A DNA stretch of 64,000 nt from RPQJ01 sp963726665. GTDB taxonomy: Bacteria > Pseudomonadota > Gammaproteobacteria > Steroidobacterales > Steroidobacteraceae. The notes beneath the pieces were generated by a model. The model was not told where the DNA came from. It did not search any database and was given only the letters and a program-made list of their open reading frames with translations. The stretch is from the NCBI GenBank assembly GCA_963726665.1, contig CAVSDW010000024.1, positions 86,692 through 150,691 of the forward strand. Direction: 5' to 3'. Made by a program: the position numbers and the translations under genes. Shown one piece after another: positions 7,695 through 15,867 of the stretch; the stretch's first letter is position 1, and every line of letters starts with the position of its first letter.

Positions 7695-10600
7695 ATGACG
7701 CGTAAAATCCTGTTCGTGGCGGCGCTGCTGCCCATTTCCGTGGCCATTGCCGGCGCCGCTCCCGCACCGACCATCGACGCGGGCACCCTCTCCGGACTCG
7801 GCGTGCGCAACATCGGTTCAGCCGCGATGAGCGGCCGCATCTCGTCCATCGACGCGATCAACATGCCGAACGGCAAGCTGACGCTCTACGTCGGCGCCGC
7901 GAGCGGCGGAGTGTGGAAGTCCATGGACGGCGGCACGACCTACGAGTCCGTGTTCGACCATGAGGACGTACAGTCCATCGGCGCCGTGACGATCGACCCG
8001 CGCAATCCCGACACCGTCTGGGTCGGCACCGGCGAAGCCTGGACCCGCAACAGCGTTTCCATCGGCGACGGCATCTACAAGACGACCGATGGCGGCAACA
8101 CCTGGACCAACCTGGGGCTGCGCGAGTCCGAGCGCATCGTGGACGTCAGCATCGACCCGCGCGACAGCAACGTCGTCTACGCCTGCGTCACCGGCCGCCT
8201 GTGGAGCGACTCCGCCGAACGCGGCGTCTACAAGACGACCGACGGCGGCACCACCTGGCAGCACGTGCTCAAGGGCGCGAATCTCTCCACGGGCTGCGCG
8301 AATCTCAGCATCGACCAGCAGAACCCCGACGTCGTGTACGCGGCGCTGTGGGATTTCCGGCGCAAGGGCTGGACCTTCCGCTCGGGCGGCGAGACGCCGA
8401 CCTCGCCGTCGGCGAGCGCGCTCATGGTGTCGCGCGACGGCGGGCGCACCTGGTCCGAGATCACGCCCGAGGCGAACCCCGGCTTCGCGAAGAAGCCCTA
8501 TGGTCGCATCGCGGTCAACGTGGCGCCGAGCGACCCGAAGCGCGTCTACGCCTTCGTCGAGTCGACGTCGAGCGCGCTCTACGTGAGCTCCGATGGCGGC
8601 AAGACCTGGGAAGCGCGTGACAAGAGCACCTGGATGGTGTGGCGCCCGTTCTACTTCGCGCAGATGACCGTGGATCCGTCGAACCCCGACCGAATTTTCA
8701 AGGGCGACGGCATGCTCATCCTCTCCGAGGACGCGGGCAAGAGCTTCGCCGGCGTCGGCGGGTTCGAGGGCTCGCACGGCGACGTGCACGACGTGTGGGT
8801 GAACCCGAAGAACCCGAAGCACGTGATCCACGGCGACGACGGCGGCATCTGGTACAGCTACGACGGCGGCAACCGCTGGTGGAAGGGCGAGAACCTCCCG
8901 ATCTCGCAGTTCTATCACGTGAGCGTGGACGACCAGGACCCGTACAAGGTCTACGGCGGCCTGCAGGACAACTCGAGCTGGGTCGGCGACAGCGCCTACC
9001 CGGGCGGCATCACCAACAGCCGCTGGGAGAACATGTACGGCGGAGACGGCTTCTGGATGTTCAGCGACCCGGCCGATCCGGACTACCTGTATGCGGAATA
9101 CCAGGGCGGAACGGTCGCGCGGGTCAACCGCTACACGCACCAGGCCCGCGCCATCCAGCCGCTCGCGGGCCCGAACGAGAAGCTGCGCTTCAACTGGAAC
9201 ACGCCGCTGCACCTGTCCCCGAACGAGAAGGGCACGCTCTACATGGGCGCGCAGTTCCTGTTCCGCACGCGTGATCACGGCCAGAGCTGGGACCGCATTT
9301 CGCCGGACCTCACGACCAACGATCCTGAGAAGCAGAAGCAGGAGCAGTCCGGCGGCGTGACCGTGGACAACTCCGCCGCCGAGATGCACACGACGATCTA
9401 CTCGATCAGCGAATCGCCGAAGGCAGCGGGCACGATCTGGATCGGCACCGACGACGGCAACCTGCAGCTCACGCGCGACAGCGGAAAGAACTGGACCAAT
9501 ACCGTCGGCGCGCTGCAGTCAGGCAAGGACGCGCTGCCGAAGGCGTCGTGGGTCAGCTGGGTCGAAGCCAGCCGCTTCGATGCGGCGACTGCCTACGCGA
9601 CCTTCGACCGCCACACCTTCGGCGACTTCGCGCCCTACCTCTACGTGACCCGCGACTACGGCAAGACGTGGAAGCCGCTCGTGACCGCGAAGAACGCCAA
9701 GGGCGTGCGCGGCTACGCGCACGTGATCAAGGAGGACACGCAGCAGTCGCGGCTGCTGTTCCTCGGCACGGAATTCGGGCTCTGGGTGTCGATCGACGGC
9801 GGCGAGAACTGGGCGCAGTTCAAGGCCGACGATTTCCCGGCCGTCGCCGTGCGCGACATCGTCATCCAGCCGCGCGACAACGACCTCGTGCTCGGCACGC
9901 ACGGCCGCGGCATCTGGATCGTCGACGACATCACGCCGCTGCGCGGGCTCACGCCCGAGGTCCTCGCGAGCCAGGCGGCCTTCGTGACCGGCCGGCCCTC
10001 GCAGCAGCGCATCAACGGCCCGGGCGGCTGGGCGAACGGCTCGGCCGTGTTCGTCGGCGACAATCCCACGCGAGGCGCGGTGATCAATTACTACCAGAAG
10101 TCGCGCCACCTGTTCGGCAAGCTCAAGCTCGAGGTGCTCGACCCGAACGGCAAGGTCATGGACGAGCTGCCGGCCAGCCCAAGGCGCGGGCTCAATCGCG
10201 TGGTCTGGTCCATGCAGGAGAAGGCGCCGCGCGTGCCGCCAGCCGTGCAGCTCGCTTTCGCCGGTGCGCAGGGTCCGCCGGTGTTGCCCGGGACGTACAC
10301 GGTGCGCATGACCAAGGGTGGCGAGGTCTACGAGTCGAAGATCAACGTCGAGCTGGACCGGCGCGCGACCTACACGCTCGCCGACCGCAAGGCGCAGTAC
10401 GACGCTGCCATGCGGGTTCGCAGCCTCTTCGGCGCCGAAAGCGCGCTCATGGACCGCATCCTGGCGGTGCGCGGCGAGCTCGCGGAGCGCAAGGCAGCCG
10501 CTGGCAACGAGGCGCTGAAAAAGCAGATCGCCGCCGTGGATGAAAAAGTCGACGCCGTGCGCAAGCGCATCGTCGCCACCACCGAGGGCGGCGCCATCAC

Positions 10601-10937
10601 CGGCGAGGAACGGCTGCGCGAGTTCACCGACACGCTCTACGGCGCGATCCTGAGCTACGACGGTGCGCCGACCGCCTACCAGGTCGAGCGCATCGGCGTG
10701 CTGGAGAGCGACCTTGCGAGCATCGACACCGAGTTCAACGCAGTGCTGGCGAAAGACCTGCCGGAGCTCAACAAGGCGCTCGAGTCGGGCGGCCTGCCCG
10801 CGGTCGAGGCTCCGCCGGTGACGGCGGCGGTCGCGGACTCGGGCCTGCGCTCGGCCGGCCCGCGCAGCGGCGACGCCGATGCCGGCGAAGCCGCGGCGTT
10901 CCCGGGCCTGCCGACGTCGATGGTGGTCTTTCACTGA
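7695..10937 (+). CDS. Giant secreted VPS10/sortilin-type beta-propeller protein with C-terminal helical region
   Basis: 1080 residues starting with a signal peptide (MTRKILFVAALLPISVAIAGAAPAPT). Residues from about 30 to 740 hold a long series of Asp-box repeats: KSMDGGTTYESV, KTTDGGNTWTNL, KTTDGGTTWQHV, VSRDGGRTWSEI, VSSDGGKTWEAR, LSEDAGKSFAGV, YSYDGGNRWW, LTRDSGKNWTN, VTRDYGKTWKPL and VSIDGGENWAQF. This is the ten-bladed VPS10-type architecture often labelled glycosyl hydrolase. RGIWIVDDITPLRGLTPEVLAS is a hallmark after the propeller. A beta-sandwich-like part and a helical, charged tail (from about 880) follow. Its role is unknown; it is probably periplasmic or surface-bound. It is co-transcribed with the LolA-like gene 9 bases upstream. 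No frame disruption is seen. Confidence 0.7.
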   Translation: MTRKILFVAALLPISVAIAGAAPAPTIDAGTLSGLGVRNIGSAAMSGRISSIDAINMPNGKLTLYVGAASGGVWKSMDGGTTYESVFDHEDVQSIGAVTIDPRNPDTVWVGTGEAWTRNSVSIGDGIYKTTDGGNTWTNLGLRESERIVDVSIDPRDSNVVYACVTGRLWSDSAERGVYKTTDGGTTWQHVLKGANLSTGCANLSIDQQNPDVVYAALWDFRRKGWTFRSGGETPTSPSASALMVSRDGGRTWSEITPEANPGFAKKPYGRIAVNVAPSDPKRVYAFVESTSSALYVSSDGGKTWEARDKSTWMVWRPFYFAQMTVDPSNPDRIFKGDGMLILSEDAGKSFAGVGGFEGSHGDVHDVWVNPKNPKHVIHGDDGGIWYSYDGGNRWWKGENLPISQFYHVSVDDQDPYKVYGGLQDNSSWVGDSAYPGGITNSRWENMYGGDGFWMFSDPADPDYLYAEYQGGTVARVNRYTHQARAIQPLAGPNEKLRFNWNTPLHLSPNEKGTLYMGAQFLFRTRDHGQSWDRISPDLTTNDPEKQKQEQSGGVTVDNSAAEMHTTIYSISESPKAAGTIWIGTDDGNLQLTRDSGKNWTNTVGALQSGKDALPKASWVSWVEASRFDAATAYATFDRHTFGDFAPYLYVTRDYGKTWKPLVTAKNAKGVRGYAHVIKEDTQQSRLLFLGTEFGLWVSIDGGENWAQFKADDFPAVAVRDIVIQPRDNDLVLGTHGRGIWIVDDITPLRGLTPEVLASQAAFVTGRPSQQRINGPGGWANGSAVFVGDNPTRGAVINYYQKSRHLFGKLKLEVLDPNGKVMDELPASPRRGLNRVVWSMQEKAPRVPPAVQLAFAGAQGPPVLPGTYTVRMTKGGEVYESKINVELDRRATYTLADRKAQYDAAMRVRSLFGAESALMDRILAVRGELAERKAAAGNEALKKQIAAVDEKVDAVRKRIVATTEGGAITGEERLREFTDTLYGAILSYDGAPTAYQVERIGVLESDLASIDTEFNAVLAKDLPELNKALESGGLPAVEAPPVTAAVADSGLRSAGPRSGDADAGEAAAFPGLPTSMVVFH

Positions 10938-10948
10938 CCCTGCGTATC

Positions 10949-10982
10949 ACCGGCTCACGGTCCAGCGTGGCCGTGAGCCGGT
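10949..10982 (+). terminator. Hairpin just after the giant propeller gene
   Basis: A 12-bp perfect stem (ACCGGCTCACGG at 10949-10960 with CCGTGAGCCGGT at 10971-10982) and 10-nt loop begins 12 bases after the stop. No T-run follows, so termination strength is uncertain. Unlike the neighbouring repeats its loop lacks the conserved core. Confidence 0.45.
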
Positions 10983-11014
10983 CCGTCTCCCGCTTCACCC
11001 GCGCAGTCTGCGGG

Positions 11015-11090
11015 CCGGGCCAGTGTCCCGTGTCCACCCGGACTCGCGAAAACCGACATCTCGTCCGGGTGGCACGGGACACTGGGCCGG
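11015..11090. repeat. Hairpin repeat, cluster C copy 1 (conserved loop, reversed)
   Basis: Long stem of about 27 bp with one bulged T (11015-11042 with 11064-11090; arm CCAGTGTCCCGTG) and 21-nt loop 11043-11063 carrying the reversed core CTCGCGAAAACCGACATC. It has the same position and orientation in its cluster as the first copies of clusters A and B, but different arms. Confidence 0.9.
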
Positions 11091-11124
11091 CCCGGCCGCC
11101 GACGCGTCGACGGCAGCCCGTCGG

Positions 11125-11194
11125 GTCGGGCGTGCCGAGTCATCCAGGCGAGCATGTCGGTTTTCGCGAGCGTGGATGACTCGGCAGGGCCGAC
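11125..11194. repeat. Hairpin repeat, cluster C copy 2
   Basis: 22-bp stem with two mismatches (11125-11146 with 11173-11194; arm GTGCCGAGTCATCCA) and 26-nt loop 11147-11172 with CATGTCGGTTTTCGCGAG. It is nearly identical to the copies at 4208 and 6598. Confidence 0.9.
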
Positions 11195-11250
11195 CCCGCA
11201 ACTGACTCGACGGCTCGCCGTTACCACCGCGGCGGCGGATAGTAGCCGGT

Positions 11251-11323
11251 CGGCTCGGCGTTCCGGCTTCTCCGGACGAGATGTCGGTTTTCGCGAGTCC
11301 GGGGAAGCCGGAGCGGCGAGCCG
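11251..11323. repeat. Hairpin repeat, cluster C copy 3
   Basis: 26-bp stem with one mismatch and two wobbles (11251-11276 with 11298-11323) and 21-nt loop 11277-11297 (CGAGATGTCGGTTTTCGCGA). The arm is the same family as 6719. Clusters B and C therefore share the order reversed copy, CATCCA-arm copy, CTCCGGA-arm copy. Confidence 0.9.
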
Positions 11324-11369
11324 GCATGCCTGATCGACCTCGGACCAGAGTCGCCCGACGACAGCGGCC

Positions 11370-13403
11370 CTACAGCTGCCCCGCGACGAACGCCGAAATG
11401 TAGGTGCCCCAACCCGTCGACGGCGCCTTGAGCAGTTCGCGCGACCGGGCGAAATCCGCCTCGAACAGTTCCTGCCGCAGTCGCCCCGCGAACACCGGAT
11501 CCGATGTCGCGACGTTGGTCTCGCGATTGATCCGCAGGCTCAGCTTGTCGAAATTTGCCGAGCCGACGCAGGCCCAGCCGTCGTAGAGCGCGGCCTTGAC
11601 GTGCGTCATGCCCGGGTACACGAATACCCGCACGCCGCTCTTCACCAGTGCGCGCGCGGTGAGCAGGTTCGCGTTATTCATGAAGCGCGAGTCCCCGCTC
11701 GACGGCAGGATCATGCGCACGTCCACGCCGCGGGCGCGTGCGGCGATGAGCTCGTTCACCAGCGCGTCGTCGGAGACGTACGGCTGCTCGATCCAGATCT
11801 CCTTCCCGGCGCGGCGCATGGCCGCGACCTGGGCGCGCAGCACCTGCGTATCGAGCGTACGCGTGTAGAGCGGCCTGATTTCCACGTAGTTGGCGTCGGG
11901 CGGCGCGGCCGCGGCTCGTTCCTCGTCGCCGAGCGCGTGCAGGTACGCGAGATCGCCGCCCAGTCCCGCGTAGGCCCATGCGATATCGAAGTCGCGCTGC
12001 AGCCGGCTGACGATCGGGCCGGTCAGCCCGACCATCATGTCGTGCCACTGGTGCCGGTATTCGTGCCCGATGTTCATGCCGCCGACATAGGCGAGGCGGT
12101 CGTCGATGATGAGCGTCTTGGTGTGGTCGGAAACGAGCCAGGTATTCGGCGCTTCGCGAACCTGCACGTGCGAGTCCGTGCGCAGGTAGCGTGAGATCGA
12201 GAACGGCGGCCTCGAGGCGGCACCCTCCGGCGCGCCCTGCCCCGCACCGAGGGTGCCGAGCCCGTCGATCAGGATCCTCACGCGGACATCCTCCGAGCGG
12301 CGCTTCAAGAGGTCCGCGATGCCGACGGCGTAGTCGTCGTTGTCGAAAATGTAGAGCCGGATCGACACGGATTCGCGGGCGTCCTGGAGCGCCTGCACGA
12401 AGCTGGTGAAGAACGCTTCTCCGTCGATCAGCGGCCCGATGGTGCCCAGGTAACGACGCGGCAGGTTCATGCCGTCGAGTTCGCGTTCCCACGCCTCGGG
12501 GTTCATTGCCGGACGCGGTGCCAGCGGCGGCGGCGTACCACTCGTGACGTGGACCGGGGGCGCGATCGTCGCCGCCGTCTGGGTCGCCAGCCACGCGAGC
12601 CGCGCCGCCGAGCTGACCGGGCGCGTCAGCATGCCGAGCGCCTGGCCGCGCAGGATCAGGGTGTCGGGGACGCGAACGAGCGTGCGCATCAGGTTCGAGA
12701 TGCCGTCGCCCGGCGCGACCGGCGGGGCGGCGATGAGCACCGACTGCCGGCGGGACAAGTCGAAGAAAACGAATGAGAGCCCGCCTTCCCCGTCGCCGGA
12801 CTGGAACAGCAGCAGGTCCTGGTCCGGAAACCGCGAGCGCAGCAACGCGTCCGCGTGCTCGGCGAATTCCCCTTCGCTGACCCAACGGGACACGTGCCGA
12901 TCGGCCGGCTTGTCCTCGTGGCGCTGGACTCGAAGTTCCCGCTCCGGTGTCAGGTAGAACACGATCTCGTCGCCCTGCACCAGCGTGATCGCCGCCTCGT
13001 CGGCGCCGGACGGCGCGAGTTCGCTCATCACCTGGCGGACGACCTCGTTCCACTCCGCCGCATCGTGCATCGGAAGCGTGCGCGTGGCACCCCGCTTCAC
13101 GTCCTTCCGCTCGTCCTCGTCCAGAAGTTCGAGACGCGCGGTGCGGTAGCCGTGGACGTCATCGGGGGTATCGTCGACGGGCCAGCGAGCCACCAGCAGG
13201 TCCCGGTGCGCATCACCGCCTGGCCGCAGCAGCAATGTGCCGTCGCTGTAGGTGGCGATGACCGCACGGTGCCCTGTAGAGACAGTCGCCTCGTTCGGCT
13301 GCGGAGCGGAATCGGCGCGTGCCGGAGCTGCGCAGACCGCCGCGAGCACCGTCGCAGCGGCGACGAACGCCAACGTCAGACCCGGAGCAAGCGGCCGCGG
13401 CAT
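11370..13403 (-). CDS. Exported phospholipase D-superfamily protein (cardiolipin synthase-like)
   Basis: About 677 residues with a signal peptide (MPRPLAPGLTLAFVAAATVLAAVCAAPARA). The first roughly 260 residues have no recognised domain. Two HKD motifs follow: HTKTLIIDDRLAYVGGMN near residue 424 and HVKAALYDGWACVGSANFD near residue 599, both with the His, Lys and Asp needed for the phosphatidyl-histidine mechanism. The family includes cardiolipin synthases and phospholipases; an exported location suggests action on the periplasmic membrane face, as for ClsC-type enzymes, but the reaction is not determinable here. The ATG at 13403 is preferred, with AAGGGG about 10 bases upstream; two GTG codons at 13412 and 13415 are alternatives. 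It lies between hairpin clusters C and D, so it has no operon partner. Confidence 0.75.
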   Translation of the reverse strand: MPRPLAPGLTLAFVAAATVLAAVCAAPARADSAPQPNEATVSTGHRAVIATYSDGTLLLRPGGDAHRDLLVARWPVDDTPDDVHGYRTARLELLDEDERKDVKRGATRTLPMHDAAEWNEVVRQVMSELAPSGADEAAITLVQGDEIVFYLTPERELRVQRHEDKPADRHVSRWVSEGEFAEHADALLRSRFPDQDLLLFQSGDGEGGLSFVFFDLSRRQSVLIAAPPVAPGDGISNLMRTLVRVPDTLILRGQALGMLTRPVSSAARLAWLATQTAATIAPPVHVTSGTPPPLAPRPAMNPEAWERELDGMNLPRRYLGTIGPLIDGEAFFTSFVQALQDARESVSIRLYIFDNDDYAVGIADLLKRRSEDVRVRILIDGLGTLGAGQGAPEGAASRPPFSISRYLRTDSHVQVREAPNTWLVSDHTKTLIIDDRLAYVGGMNIGHEYRHQWHDMMVGLTGPIVSRLQRDFDIAWAYAGLGGDLAYLHALGDEERAAAAPPDANYVEIRPLYTRTLDTQVLRAQVAAMRRAGKEIWIEQPYVSDDALVNELIAARARGVDVRMILPSSGDSRFMNNANLLTARALVKSGVRVFVYPGMTHVKAALYDGWACVGSANFDKLSLRINRETNVATSDPVFAGRLRQELFEADFARSRELLKAPSTGWGTYISAFVAGQL

Positions 13404-13532
13404 CGGATGCACCACCCCTTCTCGCAGTCTGCGCAGGCCGGTGCCACCGACGCATCGTGGGATTCCGATGCCGGCGCTATCGTGGCTGGCCGGACGTACA
13501 GCGGTGGTCCGACTGCGCAGCGGGACGGTCCT

Positions 13533-13584
13533 GCCGAGTCATCCATGCTCGCGAAAGCCGACATGCTCGCCTGGATGACTCGGC
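13533..13584. repeat. Hairpin repeat, cluster D copy 1 (conserved loop, reversed)
   Basis: 13-bp perfect inner stem (GCCGAGTCATCCA at 13533-13545 with TGGATGACTCGGC at 13572-13584) and a 26-nt loop with the core reversed (GCTCGCGAAAGCCGACATGC). The arms equal those of 4208, 6598 and 11125, yet the loop is in the opposite orientation. Arm and loop orientation are thus not linked. Confidence 0.9.
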
Positions 13585-13631
13585 ACGCCCGTTCCCTCGG
13601 CCGGCCACAGGCGCCGCCGACTCGAACCATG

Positions 13632-13703
13632 AGGTTCGTCGCTCCGGGGCTTCCGGGCGAGCATGTCGGTTTTCGCGAGCCCGGAAGCCCCGGAGCGACG
13701 AAC
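13632..13703. repeat. Hairpin repeat, cluster D copy 2 (25-bp perfect stem)
   Basis: The cleanest member: 25 bp of perfect pairing (13632-13656 with 13679-13703; arm GGTTCGTCGCTCCGGGGCTT...) and 22-nt loop 13657-13678 containing CGAGCATGTCGGTTTTCGCG. The arm differs from other clusters although the loop is nearly identical to theirs. Confidence 0.95.
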
Positions 13704-13727
13704 CGGCGCAGTGTGACATCGCCCAGG

Positions 13728-13773
13728 ACGAGCAGTCGGTTTTCGCGAGCCCGGGGAACCCGGAGCGTCGAAC
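13728..13773. repeat. Hairpin repeat, cluster D copy 3 (decayed)
   Basis: Loop core CGAGCAGTCGGTTTTCGCGA at 13728-13748 followed by a right arm (CCCGGAGCGTCGAACC at its end) that resembles the right arm of the copy at 13632. No matching left arm is present. This looks like a partial duplicate of the neighbouring hairpin that lost one arm. Confidence 0.7.
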
Positions 13774-13847
13774 CGCCCTTGCGTCACGACGCCCGTAGCG
13801 AGCATTTCGGCAGCGACCGCGCGTTGCGCGGGGCAGGCGGGTCGGCC

Positions 13848-15759
13848 ATGATCGGGCCGATGCACCAGGACGACACGGTCGCCGAATTCACCCTCAAGGC
13901 CGTGGCCGTCGGCGTCGTGCTCGGCATCGTATTCGGCGCCGCGAATGCCTACCTCGGACTGCGCGTGGGCATGACCGTCTCGGCGTCGATCCCAGCCGCG
14001 GTCATGACGGTGGCCGCCTTCCGGATGCTGGGTACACCGGGGTCCATCCTCGAGGCCAACATGTCGCAGACCGTCGCGTCGGCCTCGACCGCGCTCGCGA
14101 CCGGCACCATATTCACGATCCCGGCACTTTTTCTCTGGGGCGCGATCCCGCCCTACCTGCAGGTCGTGGCGCTCGCGTTCCTGGGCGGCCTGCTCGGGCT
14201 CTCGGCCATGATCCCGCTCAGGCGGCTCCTGATCGTGAAGGCCGACGGTGAACTCCCATATCCGGAGGGGACCGCCTGCGCCGAAGTGCTGCGAGCGACG
14301 ACCTCGGGTACGTCGAGCGCCGCAAGCGGCAGCGTGTGGATCTTCCGCGGCATGATCCTCGGTGCGGCGGTGAAGCTCCTGATCTCGCTCGCCTACCTCA
14401 TGCCAGGCGAGTTGCACATGGCGCTGCCGGTGTTGCCCAAGGCCGAGCTCGCGCTGGAAGTGGCGCCCGCGCTGCTTGGCGTGGGCTACATCCTGGGCTA
14501 CCGCCAGTCGGCCGTCTGTGTCGCCGGCGCGCTGATCTCCGCAGTCGTGATCACGCCGCTGATCGCGTGGTTCGGCGCCAACATGACCGCACCGCTCTAT
14601 CCCGAGACCGAGCGGCTCATTTCGCAGATGGACGCGGGCGACATCTGGTCGCGCTACGTGCGCTACATCGGTGCGGGCGCGGTCGCGACCGCGGGCATCC
14701 TCACGGTCGTGCGGGGGTTGCCGACGATGATCGGTGCTTTCGCTTCGGTTGCGCGGGGCATGCAGGGCGACGGCGCGAGGTCGACGGGCGTCGTGGACCG
14801 CACCGACCGTGACCTGCCCGCCTCCTTCGTGCTCGGCGGCATCGCAGTGGTCGTGCTGGTCGCCGGTCTCGTGCCCGGCGTTTTCGCCGGCGACATGAGC
14901 GCAATCCAGCGTGCGGTGCTCGCGGCGGGCGTCGGATTCTTCGGCGTGCTGTTCGTCACGGTGGCCGCACGCATCGTCGGCATCGTCGGCGTGTCTTCGC
15001 AGCCGACCTCCGGCATCACGCTCGTGACGCTGCTCGGAACCGCATCAGTGTTCGCCGCGGCGGGCTGGGTCGATCCAGGCGCGCGCGCCGGGGTGCTTAC
15101 CGTGGGCACGATCGTCGCGATCGCAGCGAGCAAGGCCGGCGACATCTCACAGGACCTCAAGACCGGATGGCTGGTCGGAGCCACGCCGGCGCGCCAGCAA
15201 CTCGGCCAGCTGATCGGCGCGGCATTTGCCTGCTGGGCCGTGGCCGCGACGGTGCTGCTCCTCGGCCACGCCTATGAATTCGGCTCGCACGAGATCCCCG
15301 CACCGCAGGCCACGCTCATGAAGACCATCATCGAGGGCGTGTTGTCGGGCGCGCTGCCCTGGGACCTCGTGCTCACCGGGCGCGGGCCTCTCGATCGGCG
15401 CGATGCTCTGCGGGGTGTCGGGCCTCGCCTTCGCGATCGGCGTCTACCTGCCGCTCGCCTCGATGGCCCCGCTCTACGTCGGCGGCTGCGTGCGCGCGCT
15501 TTCCGAGCGGGACCGCGGCCCCATCCCGTCGGGGATGAGCGACCCCGGCATTCTCGCAGCCTCGGGGCTGGTCGCGGGCGAAGGGCTCGCGGGCGTGGCG
15601 GTGGCGGGCCTCGTCGCGGCAGGCATCGCGCCGAAGTCGATGGACCCGCGCATCGGCGGCGTCATCGGCCAGTTCGTGGCGCTCGCCGTAGCGTTCGCCG
15701 TCTGCTTCTTCCTGCTGCGCGGCGGGCGCGCAGTGTCTCAGCCCCCATCGACGCGGTAG
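13848..15759 (+). CDS. OPT-family oligopeptide transporter (one frameshift)
   Basis: A polytopic membrane protein of about 636 residues. VLGIVFGAANAYLGLRVGMTVSASIPAAV is the opening of OPT-superfamily transporters, followed by ANMSQTVASASTALATGTIFTIPAL and DGELPYPEGTACAEVL, both typical of the bacterial peptide/iron-siderophore OPT branch. About 14-16 hydrophobic segments are readable. These proteins import peptides or metal chelates with protons across the inner membrane. At about 15377 an extra G (ACCGGGCGCGGG) shifts the frame; the C-terminal part (GAMLCGVSGLAFAIGVYLPL onward) continues in the new frame to a TAG at 15757-15759. The shift lies in a G run and is likely a sequence error. Start ATG 13848; a second ATG at 13860 is possible. 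Confidence 0.85.
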
Positions 15760-15774
15760 TAAGGCGTTTCGCGA

Positions 15775-15867
15775 TCGGTGACTCATCTGCCGGGACGGCG
15801 TGAATCCATCCCTGGAGCCTCGCGCGCGGCGTCCCTGCCGCGCGACGCCCGGCAGATGAGTCACCGA
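15775..15867. repeat. Long palindrome joining two convergent genes
   Basis: 20-bp perfect inverted repeat (TCGGTGACTCATCTGCCGGG at 15775-15794 and its complement at 15848-15867) encloses a 53-nt loop that holds a second GC stem (CGCGCGGC..GCCGCGCG). The right arm overlaps the stop of the minus-strand amidohydrolase. It could work as a two-way terminator, but no T-run is present. The loop lacks the core of the other hairpins. Confidence 0.75.

Noticed and set aside
13632..13703. Hairpins as ordinary rho-independent terminators
   Set aside because: No T-runs follow, and clusters B and D lie between divergent genes where terminators are not expected.
4095..13773. Regularly recurring 20-26-nt core that could be a CRISPR repeat
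   Set aside because: Copies are in both orientations, spacing is uneven, and each core is the loop of a long hairpin whose arms would have to be spacers. No cas genes are present.
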